Source: Desmodus rotundus
Taxonomy: Eukaryota; Chordata; Mammalia; Chiroptera; Phyllostomidae
Direction of reading: 5' to 3'
Assembly (NCBI RefSeq): GCF_022682495.2
Contig: NC_071392.1
Span: 70,640,097-70,704,096, forward strand
DNA: 64,000 bases
Shown: positions 1 through 12,645 of the stretch, in pieces
Numbering within the stretch: the first letter of the stretch is position 1
Layout of the letters: each line of letters begins with the position of its first letter
Notes under the pieces: model-generated
The model's database searches: none
What the model saw: only the letters and a program-made list of their open reading frames with translations
Told to the model about the DNA's origin: nothing
Made by a program: the position numbers and the translations under genes

Positions 1-3000
1 TTTGGTCAAAGTCTACCAAAAAATAAAAGCACCTTCACGTAAATACCTATAATCATGCTTGACCAAATATATGGGTACCATGACCCAGCCAAGTTGACAT
101 ATAAAATTAACCACTACAGGTTATAATCCAATATGACCATTATTTATTTTGTTTCTCAAATTGTTCCAGCTTTAGCCATTAGGAGCTTGTTCAGGTTGGC
201 TCTGTGTTCTTTTAATGAGCTTCTATCCTTTTCATTTCTCTACTTTCTGGAACTGCAGAATATTCCAGGCTCATTTTGTATTTTATCTGCCCTAGCCCTG
301 AAATCAACCACCTCTCCAAGGAGCCCTTGTTCCTTTAATGGAGAAAGACATTTAGAAAGAAAGATCTAGGCACTAGGTGTGCTCAGTGTTACTGGGATAT
401 CAAAGCCTGTAGGCCTCTTCTGTGGGCAAAGCTAAGAAAGGTGTTTGGACACTTACCTACACGTACATATTTATTTCTGTATCCACCTCTTTGCATATCT
501 TGAAATATGGATTTACACTGATAACTCTGACTCCGAGCTCATACCACAGGGTTCAATTCTAGCTCTCCTTCTTTCCTGATTTGTAAAGTCTTTCTCCAAT
601 AGTCAGAAGCCTTGCTGACATATGTAACATATTAACTTATTTTTTTCAATCCTAGTTTCCATACAAAGTAGTTTCAATGTTGCTAACCTGTTTTCCTGTA
701 GGAGAGATATTTACCAAGGAATGTACAGTGTTTGTATATAGTAATCTTGTCTTTAGACTTACATTATCCAGTCAAAACACTGCTTTTCAAAATTACTGAG
801 GCCAGAGCTCCTTTCATTCCTAGCTGCCTTGGGGTGGCTATGCCATTCACTTGAAATACAGTTAAAATCATTTCTCACAGTCTGTCTTCCATCTTCAGTG
901 CCCTCCACATCATAGTTAAATTTTCTTTTATTTACATAGGATAAAATTCTCTCTGTGTGTGTACAGTTCTGTGTGTTTTCACAGAGACATATATCCCATA
1001 CCACAGTTCCATTATCCCCCAAACAAAGCAGTTCGATCATCCTCCAGATTCACTTGGCTTGCCCCATTGTACCAATGCTTTTTAATAGGTGATATACTTC
1101 CACAGAGTAACAATCCTTGGAAATCAGTGAGGTACAGAAATTGGATTATAGAACATAAAATAATATATATTACATTGTGACAGGCACTGCCAATTGTTTC
1201 CAATAACCATTTGTCCCTTTTCCCAGAGTCTAGAATCCTCAATTTTTAATGGGACACTTAATCCTTCAGAATAAAGTTTATACTTTCCAGGCTCATGTGT
1301 GTCTAGGTTGGGCCTGTGGCTAAGCCCTGGCCAACAGAGCATCTATAGACCTTCCTTTCAAGGTAGCTGCAGCATGCCTTTTGCCCTTTCTTCTTCATCC
1401 CTATCTCTATTGTCCTAACGGAAACTGGGTGTGATCATTTAATATTTAATATTTAATACTTAATATTTAATACAGTTTTCTCACAGGGCCAAAAGAGGTC
1501 ATTCTATCACTTCAAGGTTGGTAGCAGGTAATTGGCTTCAAGGATTTGAGGTACCATACATGTCTTTCTCTGGTGGAAATGTAGTTTTAGCTCTTGTGGA
1601 TATTAAAGTGAATAAATTCATCTTTAAAAATAAACTGAAGTAAAAATAAGCAATATTTCAATTATCCAAGCTTATTATAGGATCTCTGTGATCCATATGT
1701 TGGTTCTAAAGATAGTTTTCAAAAGCCATATCCACACATAAATTTACACTGGCAACACTTCTTTCTTCCTGCTGTACTGCTTTAAAATTCAAATGCAAAG
1801 ATACCATCCTTAAATTATCTTGCCTTGTGAGTGACATCCTCCACTAAGGCCTAAATTTACCTCCAACCCACATAGGTCCAGTGTTCATAAAGTTTGCTGC
1901 TATGAATTTTAATAGATGGAATGAAGAAGAGTGGAATAGAGGTTTGATAAATGACTTGTGCTGAGAAAACTCAGCCTCACGTCAGTTTAGATACCCTTTC
2001 TGAACATTTCACTTCAGAGGGGAAGATTTACAGAGGAACCAATTACAGACTTGGACTCAGGAAGAAATAGCAAGTATATGTCAATATAGCTACAGCAAGT
2101 GGCCTGTGTTTTGTCACCTGAAATTAAGAATGATCTTGGGAAAAAACGTCCTAGCATCACCTCCCATAGAGTAAAGCTGGAGTTAAAGGTACTGGGGTGA
2201 AGCCAGATTTCTGTAGTGTGTCCCTCTGAAGAGAAATTGCAAAATTTTGATGATAATGTCTGTGGAAATAAGGAATAAACATCAGGTGAAAAAGTTAACT
2301 TTGAAATTTCTAGGTATCAAAAAAGACATTATTGTATCAAAAAGGGTAAAACTGGCTCTCCAGCTTCATTTAGAATGGACAGAGGACATAGGCCTGGTCT
2401 GTGACATGAGAGAGGTTGGTTATTAACAGAAATTTTCCAGCAGGCAGGGCTTGGAGACTGTGGGAAGGGTTAATAAGTACAGGTACTGGAGTTTCCTAAG
2501 TGAAAGAATTTTGGAATCCATATTCACTCTTATATTAGTTACTTTTTTTAGGGTGAGAAATGGGAAAATTCACTTCATCAATAACCCAATGCCCATTCCC
2601 AATGTTGCTCTTCATAACCAACTCTTGCTAATTAAGGGTCAGATAACAAGAGTTTGTCTCCACTGATTATGTAAAAAAGACTCACCACAGAAAGAGAAAT
2701 CTAAGTAGGCAGAGGTGGTGAATGTTAATCTAAAATGAGAGGAAAACGTGTGAGACGATAGGGGCATCTGGGAGTGAGCAGTAGACAGAAGAGGGAAAGA
2801 CACTGGTAGCAGCAATTTGGGTGGGACACAGGGAGGGCTGGATCCAGGTGACCACTTATCCAGGATGAGGCTTAGGAAGATGAGAGGCACCGTCTCCAGG
2901 GGATGAGAGCATTTGTCCCTACCTTCCTTCAGCTGACTAGGAGTTCACTGACTGGTGGGATCTCCATAGTTTAATGGCCACTTTTGGGAGCCAGAGAGGC

Positions 3001-4397
3001 TCAGCCAAGGAGAAGGGGAGGGAGTAAAGGTTAGAATGTGAGGAAGTGCTAATGGTCTAGGGTATGGCACCAGTCTTAGGGTACCATCCTTGTCTGCAGC
3101 AATAGCACTGCCCCTCTGATGTTCATTTCATTCTGAGGGCTGGGTGACCCTAAGAAGGCATAGGGCTAAAAGCTATGGCTGACAAGTGAGCCTCTCATTT
3201 CCATTGGGTGGTGGCCTTTTTCTTTTCCTTTGCCCTGTTTTGATTGTAAAAAGCACTGAAAGTCATTTCTACTAGTTGCTCAGTAGGTGTCATTTTTGAC
3301 TTTCTCCTAATGTCTGGGGTTGCCTGCTGGATAAAATGCATCCCCAGAAGTGCTAGGCCCTCGGCGGACTTAGAGTTGATGTTTGTGTACATTTGTAAAG
3401 TTTCAGTTACTTGTCCCTGAAAAAGGGAAGGATTTTTATTCCCTCTTGTCCTTCATCTGTCCTAGTTTGTTGACCTAGTTAGGGTCCCGATCTGGTTGAT
3501 ATGCTCTCCACTTAAACACTTTTTCAACAGTATGATGTGTTCATCATATTTTCCCAATTTTCCTTCTCTTACAGAACTTTCTCTTGATGTAATATATATA
3601 AATGCAAGACAGTATTTTATCATATGTCATAATTCTCTGCAATAAGCATTAATATTAATTGGAATTTCAAATTTTGGGCTATGAATTTAATTCCTAAACT
3701 CCTGAATTAGATGCCAAAAAACACGTAATGTCTGTCTTCAAAATCATTTTTATTGATACATCAGTTGGTGACTCAAATAGATTATTTAATTTTCTGCAAA
3801 ACAAAGAATGAAAGAACTAAAACCACTTAGATTGCAATAGATGAATGTCTTACTCTCTCTCCCTCCTGAAAAACTGCCATTCCCCTTCTTGGGCATAAAC
3901 CTTTTCTTTCCTCCTAAATTCTAAGTGTCTCAAGGAGTCTTGCAGCCAGGAGAGCAGTGGGCAGTGGGCAGTTGACCCGGGCTTACCCTCTGACCCTGCC
4001 TCAAGGGCCGCCTTTCCCTCCGACTTCCAGATGAAACAAGGCAACCCCGCCTTGGCTCACTCCTTCTTATAACTTCTCTAAGGAGTCAAAGCAGCCTGCC
4101 TAGGCTCTCTCTTGTCATTTCTTCCACCCTAACTCTTTCCTTTGTTTTGCTGTCCCCAGATGCAATAATTCGCACTACCTCAATGTACAAGAGAAAAACT
4201 ACTACTTTTAAAACTCAAGTGGCTGAAGCTTGCCCAAGCCTGATATCATACCCCACATCCCTGCCGCCTTCTCCAGCCTCCTTGCAGTTGTCAAGGTCAC
4301 TGGAGAATAAAACAGCTCACTTTTGAGCACTCTGTGTATCTGTTAATGGGGGGAGAGAACGGTTTTATTTCTGAATTAATTAAAAAGAAACAAAGTA
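1..4397. other. Gene-free 3' flank of IQUB, old diverged sequence
   Basis: I find no exon-like open frame, no RNA gene and no young repeat here. Short open frames on both strands lack any recognisable protein motif. An AT-rich run of a 9-10 bp unit (AATATTTAAT/ACT) sits at 1438-1474. The part at 3850-4345 has a promoter/poly(A)-like base composition with AATAAA at about 4306 and may be an LTR fragment, but I cannot name it. Confidence 0.5.
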
Positions 4398-4450
4398 AGA
4401 GGATCTGTGTATATTGCAAAGAGACTGCACAAATTGAAGAAGGTTTAACA
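4398..4450. repeat. Two diverged units resembling the 20-bp tandem repeat at 5041
   Basis: GAGGATCTGTGTATATTGCA at 4399 is followed by GAGACTGCACAAATTGAA and GAAGG. This is the same theme (GAGGATCTGTGTAAG-type unit) as the array 640 bp downstream, so the two stretches may be remnants of one larger repeat. Confidence 0.4.
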
Positions 4451-5040
4451 GGAGAAATCTTGAGAGGAAATCATATAAATTAGCTAGTACAAAATTTGAT
4501 TTGTTCTTTTCAGTATGATAAACAGGAGAAAGTTTTTCCTATATTTGCCTAAAAAATAAAGTATTAAAATAGTTATGTCATATTACATTAATCAGATGCT
4601 AGATTAACTTCCCTAAAAATCATCTCTCTCAATCCTAAGAGCTAAAGTTTTTTCACCTACATTGGTATTTCATGCATTTTATTATCACTTTAAATAAATA
4701 GTCAAATATCACTTCATAATATATATTCCTTAGGTCAAGTATTTTTGGCAAGCCTTCCAGGGTTTAAATTTTAAAAGACATTTCGTTAATCTAGAAATGG
4801 CTTTGAGGTATTTCAAAGAGCCCCTGAAATACCTCAAAGATTTATTCTTTCTTCTTACAAAGAGAAAATTTAGACTAATCAAGCTTTTTTAATATACTTA
4901 AAAAGCATGGAAATCTTTGTTAAATAAAGAAATTATACATAAATCTCCAAGAATCTACACAGTTCTAATATACTTCCATTTATATTTCCACTAGTTATTT
5001 TAGAATATTGTTTCTTGCAAAAAGGACTAGGAAAGTTGCA

Positions 5041-5140
5041 GAAGGATTGTGTACATTGCCGAGGATCTGTGTAAGTCGTAGAGGGTTCGTGTAAGTCAAA
5101 GATGGTCTGTGCAAATAGAAGAAGGATTGTGTAGAAGGAA
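5041..5140. repeat. Degenerate 20-bp tandem repeat, five units
   Basis: Units begin exactly every 20 bp at 5041, 5061, 5081, 5101 and 5121. Each starts GA(A/G/T)G and carries TSTGTGYA or TCGTGTAA at the same offset (for example GAGGATCTGTGTAAGTCGTA). No unit is identical to another, which means an old array with an exactly kept period. Confidence 0.8.
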
Positions 5141-5194
5141 AGAGCAAAAAGAGAAGCAAAAAAAAAATCAAGAAGGGAAATAGAAATGGGGAAA

Positions 5195-8100
5195 AAGAGA
5201 CTTCTGGTCAAGATGATGGCTCAGAGAGACATGGCTCACCTCTTCACACAACCACATCAAAATTACAACTAAAATATAGAACAACCACACTCAGAACTGT
5301 CAGAAATTGAGTTGAATGGAAGTGTGACGACTATAGAATTAAAGAAACCACATCCAGCCAGTCTGGTAGGAGGGGTGCAGACATGGAATGGGTGGTTCCC
5401 ACACCCACTTGTGGTGGGTGAAAATTTGGGAGGGATATCTCAGGAGTGAGGAGTCCCTGCCCCACACCAGGGCCCCTATCCTAGGGTTCCACTGCTAGGG
5501 AGATAAGTCCCCAAAACTTCTGTCTGCAAAAACCAGCAGGGATTGAGTCAGTGGAAAAAACTTTTGGAGCCCTAAGCAGCAGTTCCTAGTAAAGAAACCA
5601 CACACGGACTCACTGACTCAGACTCACTCGCTCTGAGCTCCAGCACCAGGGTAGTAGCTTGAAAGGCACCAGTGGAATACTGGGAGAAACTGGGGTGTCT
5701 GGCATCAAGGTGAACAGAGGCCATTGTCTCTTTTCTGAGCCCTCCCCCAAAAGAGCCACTGAGCCTGCAGGCTGATGCCATCTCATACACTCCATCAACC
5801 TGGTTAACACTGTTTGACCTGCCTTGGAGATCCCCAGAGACTCCACACCACCCAACTTACAACTTACAGGCCCACCCAAGCTGCCTTTCCATATGAAATG
5901 ACTGGTCTTGGCTCATGCTGCACAACTTCCTAAATCCTCTCAAATAAGCAACAGCTGGCTTCAGGCCCAGCACTAGCAGCAGTCATCCCAGATTCACAGC
6001 TTGGCTTCACCTGGAAATCTCCAAGCCCAGCACAATTTGTAGCCATTTCAGATTGCTTTATAGCTCAGGCAGGTGGCCTCAGATAAGACACAGGTGGGGG
6101 GTGACCTTGGCCTGCACCAGCCAGGAAACCCCAGGGCCAGTGCACACAGGGGACAGCTACAGACTATGTTGGAGCAACACCATCCTGCTTGTGCATAGCT
6201 CATCCTTCATGGAGAGCAGAGGTTGGTGGACAGTGGTCACAGCTAGTACGTGCAGCTGACTGGCCTGGCTAAATCCCTCCCATCAATCTGCCAAGAGCAA
6301 TCAAGACTCAACTACAAGAGGAGGGTGTACTCAGCCCACATGAAGGGTGCACCTTGAGTACCCAGCTTGGGTGATAGAGGAGACTGTGCCACTGGACCCT
6401 GCAGGACACCTACTACATTAGGCCACACTGCCAAGACATGGAGTCAAAGCAGCTCTACCTAATACATAGAAACTAACACAGGGGAGAGGTTCCCATAGTT
6501 TCTGGCTGTGGAGACCACCAGGGACATTGGTTGAGTGAAAAAGAGGGCTTCTGAAGACTCAAGCAGTCCTCTTAAAAGGGCCTGCACATGGACTTACTCA
6601 GACTAATTTGTTCTGAGATCCAGCACTGGGACAGCAGCTCAAAAGGCACCAGGGACATACAGGAAGGAACTGAAGTGTCTGACATCAGAGCAAAAGCTGG
6701 AAGGTCAGCTTTCTCCCAGACAGAAGTGCTAAAAGAGGCCATTGTTCCTTCCCTGAGCCCTTCCCCCACAGAGCTGGCAGGTGGGCACCATTTCTGACTT
6801 TCCATCAACCTGGCTAACACTGTTTGCCCTGCCCTGGTGATCCCCTGAGGCCCACCTCACCCAAGCTGTTTACAGTGGCTTTTCCATACCAATGCCTTCT
6901 CTTGGCTCATGCTTCAGACTTTACTAACATCTCCCAAACAAGCAGCATCTGGCCTCTGTGCACCGTACATCTTCCTAAGTGGTCCCAAGCCTGGCACTAG
7001 CAGCAGCCAGCCTTGGTTTGCAGCTTAGCCTTGCCTGGGTACCTCCAAGTCCAGCACAAGTAGCAGCCATCTGCAGATCTCTTTGTAGTTCATGGTGGGT
7101 GACCCTGGGTGGAACACAGGTGGTTGCTGACCTTGGCCTGCACCTCCCATCAGTCCCCAGACCATGTGCATCCAGTGAACAGTTTCAGACCACATCAAAG
7201 CACTGCCCAAGCACCCTCACAAGTAACACACTCAACAGACAGACTAGGCAGGCACCACAGCCCTGCTGAATGAAGTCCTGCTCCATGGGGTGGGCTTCTG
7301 CACAGCTGATCCTCCCTTGTGGTCACAGCCAGCTCTTGCAACCAATAGGCCTGGGGGTAAATCCTCCCAATGACATGCTCATAGCAATCAAGGCTCAACT
7401 ACAACAGGAGCACATACACAGCCCCCATGCGGGGGTGTGCCCGGAGTGCCCAGTATGGGTGATCAGGGAGCCTGTGCCACTGGGCTCTACAGGACACCCT
7501 GCTATATTAAGCTTCTAGTCCTGTCTTGGAAACATAGCAGTTCTACATAATACATAGAAACAAACACAGGGAGGAAGCCAAAATAAGGAAGTAAAGAAAC
7601 ATTTGGACCCAACAAAGAGTCCAAAAGAAAGAACAGGATGAAACTCCAGAAAAAGAACTCAACATAATGGAGACAAGCAGTCTACTAGATGTAGGGTTCA
7701 CAACACTGGTTATAAGGTTACTCAATGAATGTACTGAGAACTTCAAACAAAGACAGTAAACATAAAAATGAAACTAGAAAGCAAAAAAAATGGAACCAGT
7801 CAGAAATGAAGAATACATTGACTGAAATGAAGAATACATTACAGGGAATCAACAGTGGAGTAGAAGAAGCAGAGAATTCATCACTACCAACCCAGTATTA
7901 CATACAATGTCGAAGAGTCTTCTTTAAGAAAAAAACAATAGATCAAAGTTATGAACAACAAAATTGCAATAAATACATATCTACCAACAATTGAATCTAA
8001 AAAACGAAGTAAATGAAGAAGCAGAGCAGAAACAGACTGGTAGATACAGAGAACATTTTGACAGTTGCCAGATGGGAGAGGGGTGAGGACATGGGTAAAA

Positions 8101-8340
8101 AAGGTGAAAGGATTAAGAAATACAAGTTGGTAGTTACTGAATGGTCATGGTAATATAAAGTACAGCACGGGGAACACAGTCAATAATATTGTAATAACTA
8201 TGTATGGTGACAGATGGGTACCAGATTTATCAGGATATTCACTTAGTAAGTTACGTGATGTCTAATTACTGGGGTGAACACCCGAAACCAATATTATATG
8301 TCCGTAGTAACTGAAAAGTAAAAATTTATCAAAGAAAAGT
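5195..8340 (+). mobile_element. Old L1 with 5' UTR joined almost directly to 3' UTR
   Basis: Starts with an L1-type leader (TCAAGATGATGGCTCAGAGAG). It continues through two tandem 5' UTR units to 7560, then the ORF1 leader and N-terminal region (about 7570-7900, with a coiled-coil-like composition: MKNTLTEMKNTLQGI). From about 7940 the sequence is already L1 3' UTR (AATTGCAATAAATACATATC..., CAGTTGCCAGATGGGAGAGG..., ending AAAAATTTATC at about 8325). ORF1's RNA-binding part and all of ORF2 are absent. Many stops mark it as old and inactive. It is either an internally deleted L1 or an old half-L1-type element. Confidence 0.7.
5497..7560 (+). repeat. Two tandem ~1-kb L1 5' UTR units
   Basis: Matching anchors recur at offsets of 984-1085 bp: CCATCAACCTGGTTAACACTG at 5792 and its match at 6801; CACAGGTGG...TGACCTTGGCCTGCACC near 6088 and 7115; TACATAGAAACWAACACAGGG near 6463 and 7550. 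The units are diverged but collinear. Tandem 5' UTR monomers are known in several mammalian L1 lineages, where they carry promoter activity. Confidence 0.75.
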
Positions 8341-8569
8341 AAAAAAACCTGCCTCAAACTTTTTTCTCACAAAGGTACTTTAAGATTATTATATGTGAAA
8401 GTGAGGAATATAACATGCACAGAGTCAAATATGTAAAAAAATATATGACTGAATGTTGTCTTGGAAAACAGCTTTTATTCAGGGTATAGCACTTCATTAT
8501 ATTCAATTTTTGTAATATAAAATGATATTAAGCATTGCTTACAGGGAAATTTACAGCATAAAATGTTCA

Positions 8570-9960
8570 TAGGAGAAAAGAAAAAGGAATTCAAGTCAAT
8601 TACCTAAGTTTCTACTTGGAAGTAGATGAAGACAAGCAAATTAACCCAAAATAGAAACAATGAATTAATAAAGGAACAGACATCAATGAAATAAAAAGAA
8701 ATAGAAAATCAATGAAGTTATCAATAAATGAAGGGAGAAAGAAAATTATTTTCAACAAATGGTACTAAATCTTAAAATAATACAAAATAATAGTGAATGT
8801 AAAATATAATCGAATGTAAAACAAAAACAAAGGGTGCTAGAACAACCAGATATCCATTTTGATTTTAAAAACTGTAATCAATGCCTGTCTCAGGTAATGT
8901 ACAGAAATCAACTCCAGATGGATCAAGGACCTAAATGCAAAGCTAAAACTACAAGGCAGGTAGAAGGAAATAATGTCTGCTCAACTCTGGAGAAAGCAAA
9001 CTCTTATTGAAGAAGACACAAAAAGCATTGGCCACTGAAGAAACAATTAGTTAATCTGATTTTAAGTTAAAAACTCAAAAGGAAACAATTAACAAAATTA
9101 AACAGAAAGCCGCAGACTGGAAGAAAGTACTCATAATACATATACCTGACAGAGGACTTGTTTGAAAATACATAAAGTACACTGACACCTAAATAATAAG
9201 AGAAATAACTCAGTTAAAGAATGGACAAAAACACAAAAAACACATCCAACAGAACACATATGATCGACATGAACAGGAAAAGTTGCTCAACATCTCAGTC
9301 ATCAGTGAGATGCAAATTAAAGTGATGATGAGATGCCACTTTACATTCACTAAAATGACAAAAAGGCCTACACCACCCACTGCTGGTGAGGATGAAGAGC
9401 AAGTGAAATTCTTATACATTGTTGGGATTATAAAATGATATGACCTATTTTGAAAAACTGCTTTGCACTTTCTGCTAAAGTTAAACATAAACATAAGGTT
9501 AAACACAAACCGATACCCAACACTTTTAATTCCAGATATTTACTCAATAGAGATAAAAACATAAGTCTGGGAAAAGGTCTGGGAAAAGAAAGATCACAAC
9601 AGACTACTTATAATAGCCAAAAACCTGAAAATAATCCAAACAAAATATCACTCAACAATACATATGAAGAAAGTACAGATGCTGAACACCACTGAACAGC
9701 ACTGAATCCTGAAAATATGATATTGAGGAAAAGAAGCCAGGCACAAGAGTCCTTTAAACTCAAGAACTGGCGATGGTAATCTTTGATAATTGAAAGTAGA
9801 ATGGTGATTGTCTACAGTGAGTGGAAGTTGACTATAGAGAGAAATTGATTATATAGTACTTTTCACAAAGCAGTTTCTGAAGTAATAGGCATGTTCGGCA
9901 ACTTGATTGTCATATTGGTTATACAGGACTACACCTTTTTCAAAATCCATCAAATTATGT
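8570..9960 (+). mobile_element. Old L1 fragment (ORF2 C-terminal part to 3' end)
   Basis: Degenerate L1 ORF2 landmarks run in order: CAACTCCAGATGGATCAAGG (about 8905), GGACAAAAACACAAAAAACAC (about 9220), GAGATGCAAATTAAAGTGATG (about 9308), TGCTGGTGAGGATG (about 9380), CAGATATTTACTC (about 9533). Multiple stops and frameshifts make it non-coding. Confidence 0.75.
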
Positions 9961-10183
9961 ATTTAGGATCTATGTATTTCACTGTTTACAAATTTTACTT
10001 CAACAATAAAATGATGCAATAAAAATAAATTCCTTATGAACACTTCAACCATTACCACTAAAAATTGCAACTGTAGGTATGAAGGGGAGCAGAATAAGCC
10101 ATGCCTAAAATGTGTGAATTTGGCATGTTGATTATTTTGAGCTGAAGGCAATCAAGACCCATCAGATTCAAGAAACGCTTTTA

Positions 10184-12300
10184 CCTAGATATTTTATTCT
10201 TTCCGAAGCAATTGTGGATGCAATTGTTTTCTTAATTTCCATTTCTGTTAGTTCGTTATTGGCATAGAAAATGCCACTGATTTCTGGATACTAACTCTGT
10301 ATCCTGCTACTTTGCTGAATTCATTTATCAGTTCTAGTAGTTTCTTGGTAGAATTTTGTTTTTTTTTTTCTATGTACAATGTTATGTCATCTGCAAATAA
10401 AGTTTTACTTCTTCCTTTCTAATTTGGATTCCTTTTACCTTTTCTTTTTCTCTGATTGCTGTGGCTAGGACTTCCAGTACTATTTTCCCGATATTAAGTG
10501 TAATGCTTGTAGATTTTGCTCATCGAGTATGATGCTGGCAGTGGGTTTGTCATATATATACTTTATTACGTTTAGGTATGTTCTCTCTATTCCTAATAAA
10601 CCTAACCAAGGACACAAAAGAGTTGTATTCAGAAAATGATAAGACACTGAAGAAGGAAATTGAAGAAGAAACAAATAAGTGGAAGCGTGAACTTTGTTTA
10701 TGGATAGGAAAAATTAACATCATTAAAATGTCCATGCTACCCAGAGCAATCTATAGATTCAATGCAATTCCTATCAAGATTCCAATGACATATTTCACAG
10801 AACTAGAACAAATATTTCAAAAAATTTATATGGGACCACAAAAGGACCCATATAGCAACAGTGATCCTGAGAAAGAACAAAGTTGGAGGAATCAAGCTAT
10901 CTAATATCAAACTATACTATAAGGCCATAGTAATCAAAACAGCATGGTGTTTAGCATAAAAACAGACACATGGATCAATGGAAAAGAATACAGAGTGCAG
11001 AAATAAACCCACACTTTGAAAGTCAATTAATATTTGACAGAGGAAGCAAGTGCATACAGTGGGCTAAAGACATTGTATTCAATAAATGGTGTTGGGGAAA
11101 TTAGATACATGCAGAAAAGTGAAACTAGACCACCTTCTTACACCACACACATACATAAGTTCAAAATGCATTAAAGACTTAAATGTTAGACCTGAAACCA
11201 TAAAGATCCTAGAAGAAAACATAGGCAGCAAAATCTTAGACAGTGCTTGTATCAATATTTTATCAGATATATCCTCCAGGCAAGGGAAACAAAAGAAAAA
11301 CTAAACAAATGGGACTGCATCTAACTTAAAAGTTTTGCACAGCAAAGGAAAACATCCAAATAAAAAGACAACCACAGAATGGGAGAACATATTCGCTGAT
11401 ACATCTGATAAGGGCTGAATATCCAAAATTTAAAAAGAACTTAACAAAACTCAACACCAAAAAGACAAACAACCCAATTAAAAAATGGGCAAAGGACCTG
11501 AATAGACACTTCTCCAAAGAGGCCATAGAGGTAGCCAATAGACATATGAAAGGATGCTAATGTCAGTAATCATCAGAGAAATATAAATTAAAAGCACAAT
11601 GAGATATCATCTGATACCTGTCAGAATGGCTACATATAAATTAACAAACCACAAGTGTTGGAGAGGATGTGGACAAAGGGGAACCCTTTTGCATTGTTGG
11701 TGGGAATGCAGACTGGTGCAGCCACTGTGGAAAGCAGTATGGAGATAACTCAGAAAGTTAAAACTGGATTTGCCTTTTGACCCAGCAATCCAAATTCTGG
11801 GAATATATCCGAAGGAACCCTAAACACTAATTCAAAAGAACATAGGTACCTGTATGTTCATTGTAGCATTATTTACAATTGCCAAGATATGGAAGCAGCT
11901 GAAGTGTCCAGTAGATAAGTAGATAAAACAGCTGTGGCACATTTATACAATGGAATACTACTCGGCTGTGAAAAAGAAGAAAATTTCACCCTTTGTGACA
12001 GCATGGATGGACCTGGAGAACATTATGCTAAGTGAAATAAGCCAGTCAGAGAAAGACAAATACTACATGATTTCACTTATATGTGGAATCTAATGGACAA
12101 ATTGAACTAACAAGCAAAATAGAGACAGACTCATAGATGGAGAGCAGGATGACAGCAAAGGGGGTGAAGGAGTTAGGGGGTGAGCAAAAAGGAAAAAGGA
12201 CTCGTGGACATGGACAACAGTGTGGTGATTATGGTGGGGGTTGAGAGGGCATAAGGGGACTAAATGGTAATGGAAAAAATACAATAAAATTCTTTTAAAA
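10184..12300 (+). mobile_element. 5'-inverted (twin-primed) L1 insertion
   Basis: From about 10184 to 10590 the sequence is L1 ORF2 reversed (minus strand: a thumb/RT segment ending ERIKYLG). From about 10591 the plus strand resumes at the very next residues ([19 protein letters not shown]) and runs to the 3' end near 12297 (ATACAATAAAATTC). The inverted part is therefore the immediate upstream neighbour of the forward part, the signature of twin priming. The plus part keeps ORF2 C-terminal landmarks ([30 protein letters not shown]) with stops. I could not find a clean target duplication. Confidence 0.85.
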
Positions 12301-12645
12301 AGAATTTACACAGGAGGACTATCCCACAAAGAGACCCTAGAACTTTTTGTCTGAATGACCTATGGATATGGCAGGGAAATTGACTTGTGCTCTCCTTATC
12401 GTCCTGTGAATTACCCTCCTCCACTGTGAAGTCCCAAGCACTCATCCTGTTCCTTAGCTCAAGATAGCTTGGAAGCCCAATTGACTTGCCCTTGAGTCTC
12501 ATGTCTTTGAGCTCCTGTATATATGTGATTAAATTTGTATTTCTCCTGTTAATCTGTTTTATGTCGATCTAATTATTAGACCAGTCAAAGAACCTAAAGG
12601 GATAAAAAGAAAAAGTTTTTTCTCCCCTATAGGTCTAATGGGAGA
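12300..12645 (+). mobile_element. Possible ERV1-type LTR fragment
   Basis: The stretch around 12490-12640 (CTCATGTCTTTGAGCTCCTG, ATTAAATTTGTATTTCTCC, GTTAATCTG, AGACCAGTCAAAGAACC) resembles the R/U5 end of laurasiatherian class I LTRs as I remember them. It has no clear TG...CA ends, so the call rests on memory of the family only. Confidence 0.35.

Noticed and set aside
759..1040. 93-codon minus-strand open frame with Cys/His residues
   Set aside because: Overlaps several other short frames, no recognisable domain and no exon boundaries.
5041..5140. CRISPR-like array
   Set aside because: Units are contiguous with no spacers, and the setting is a mammalian genome.
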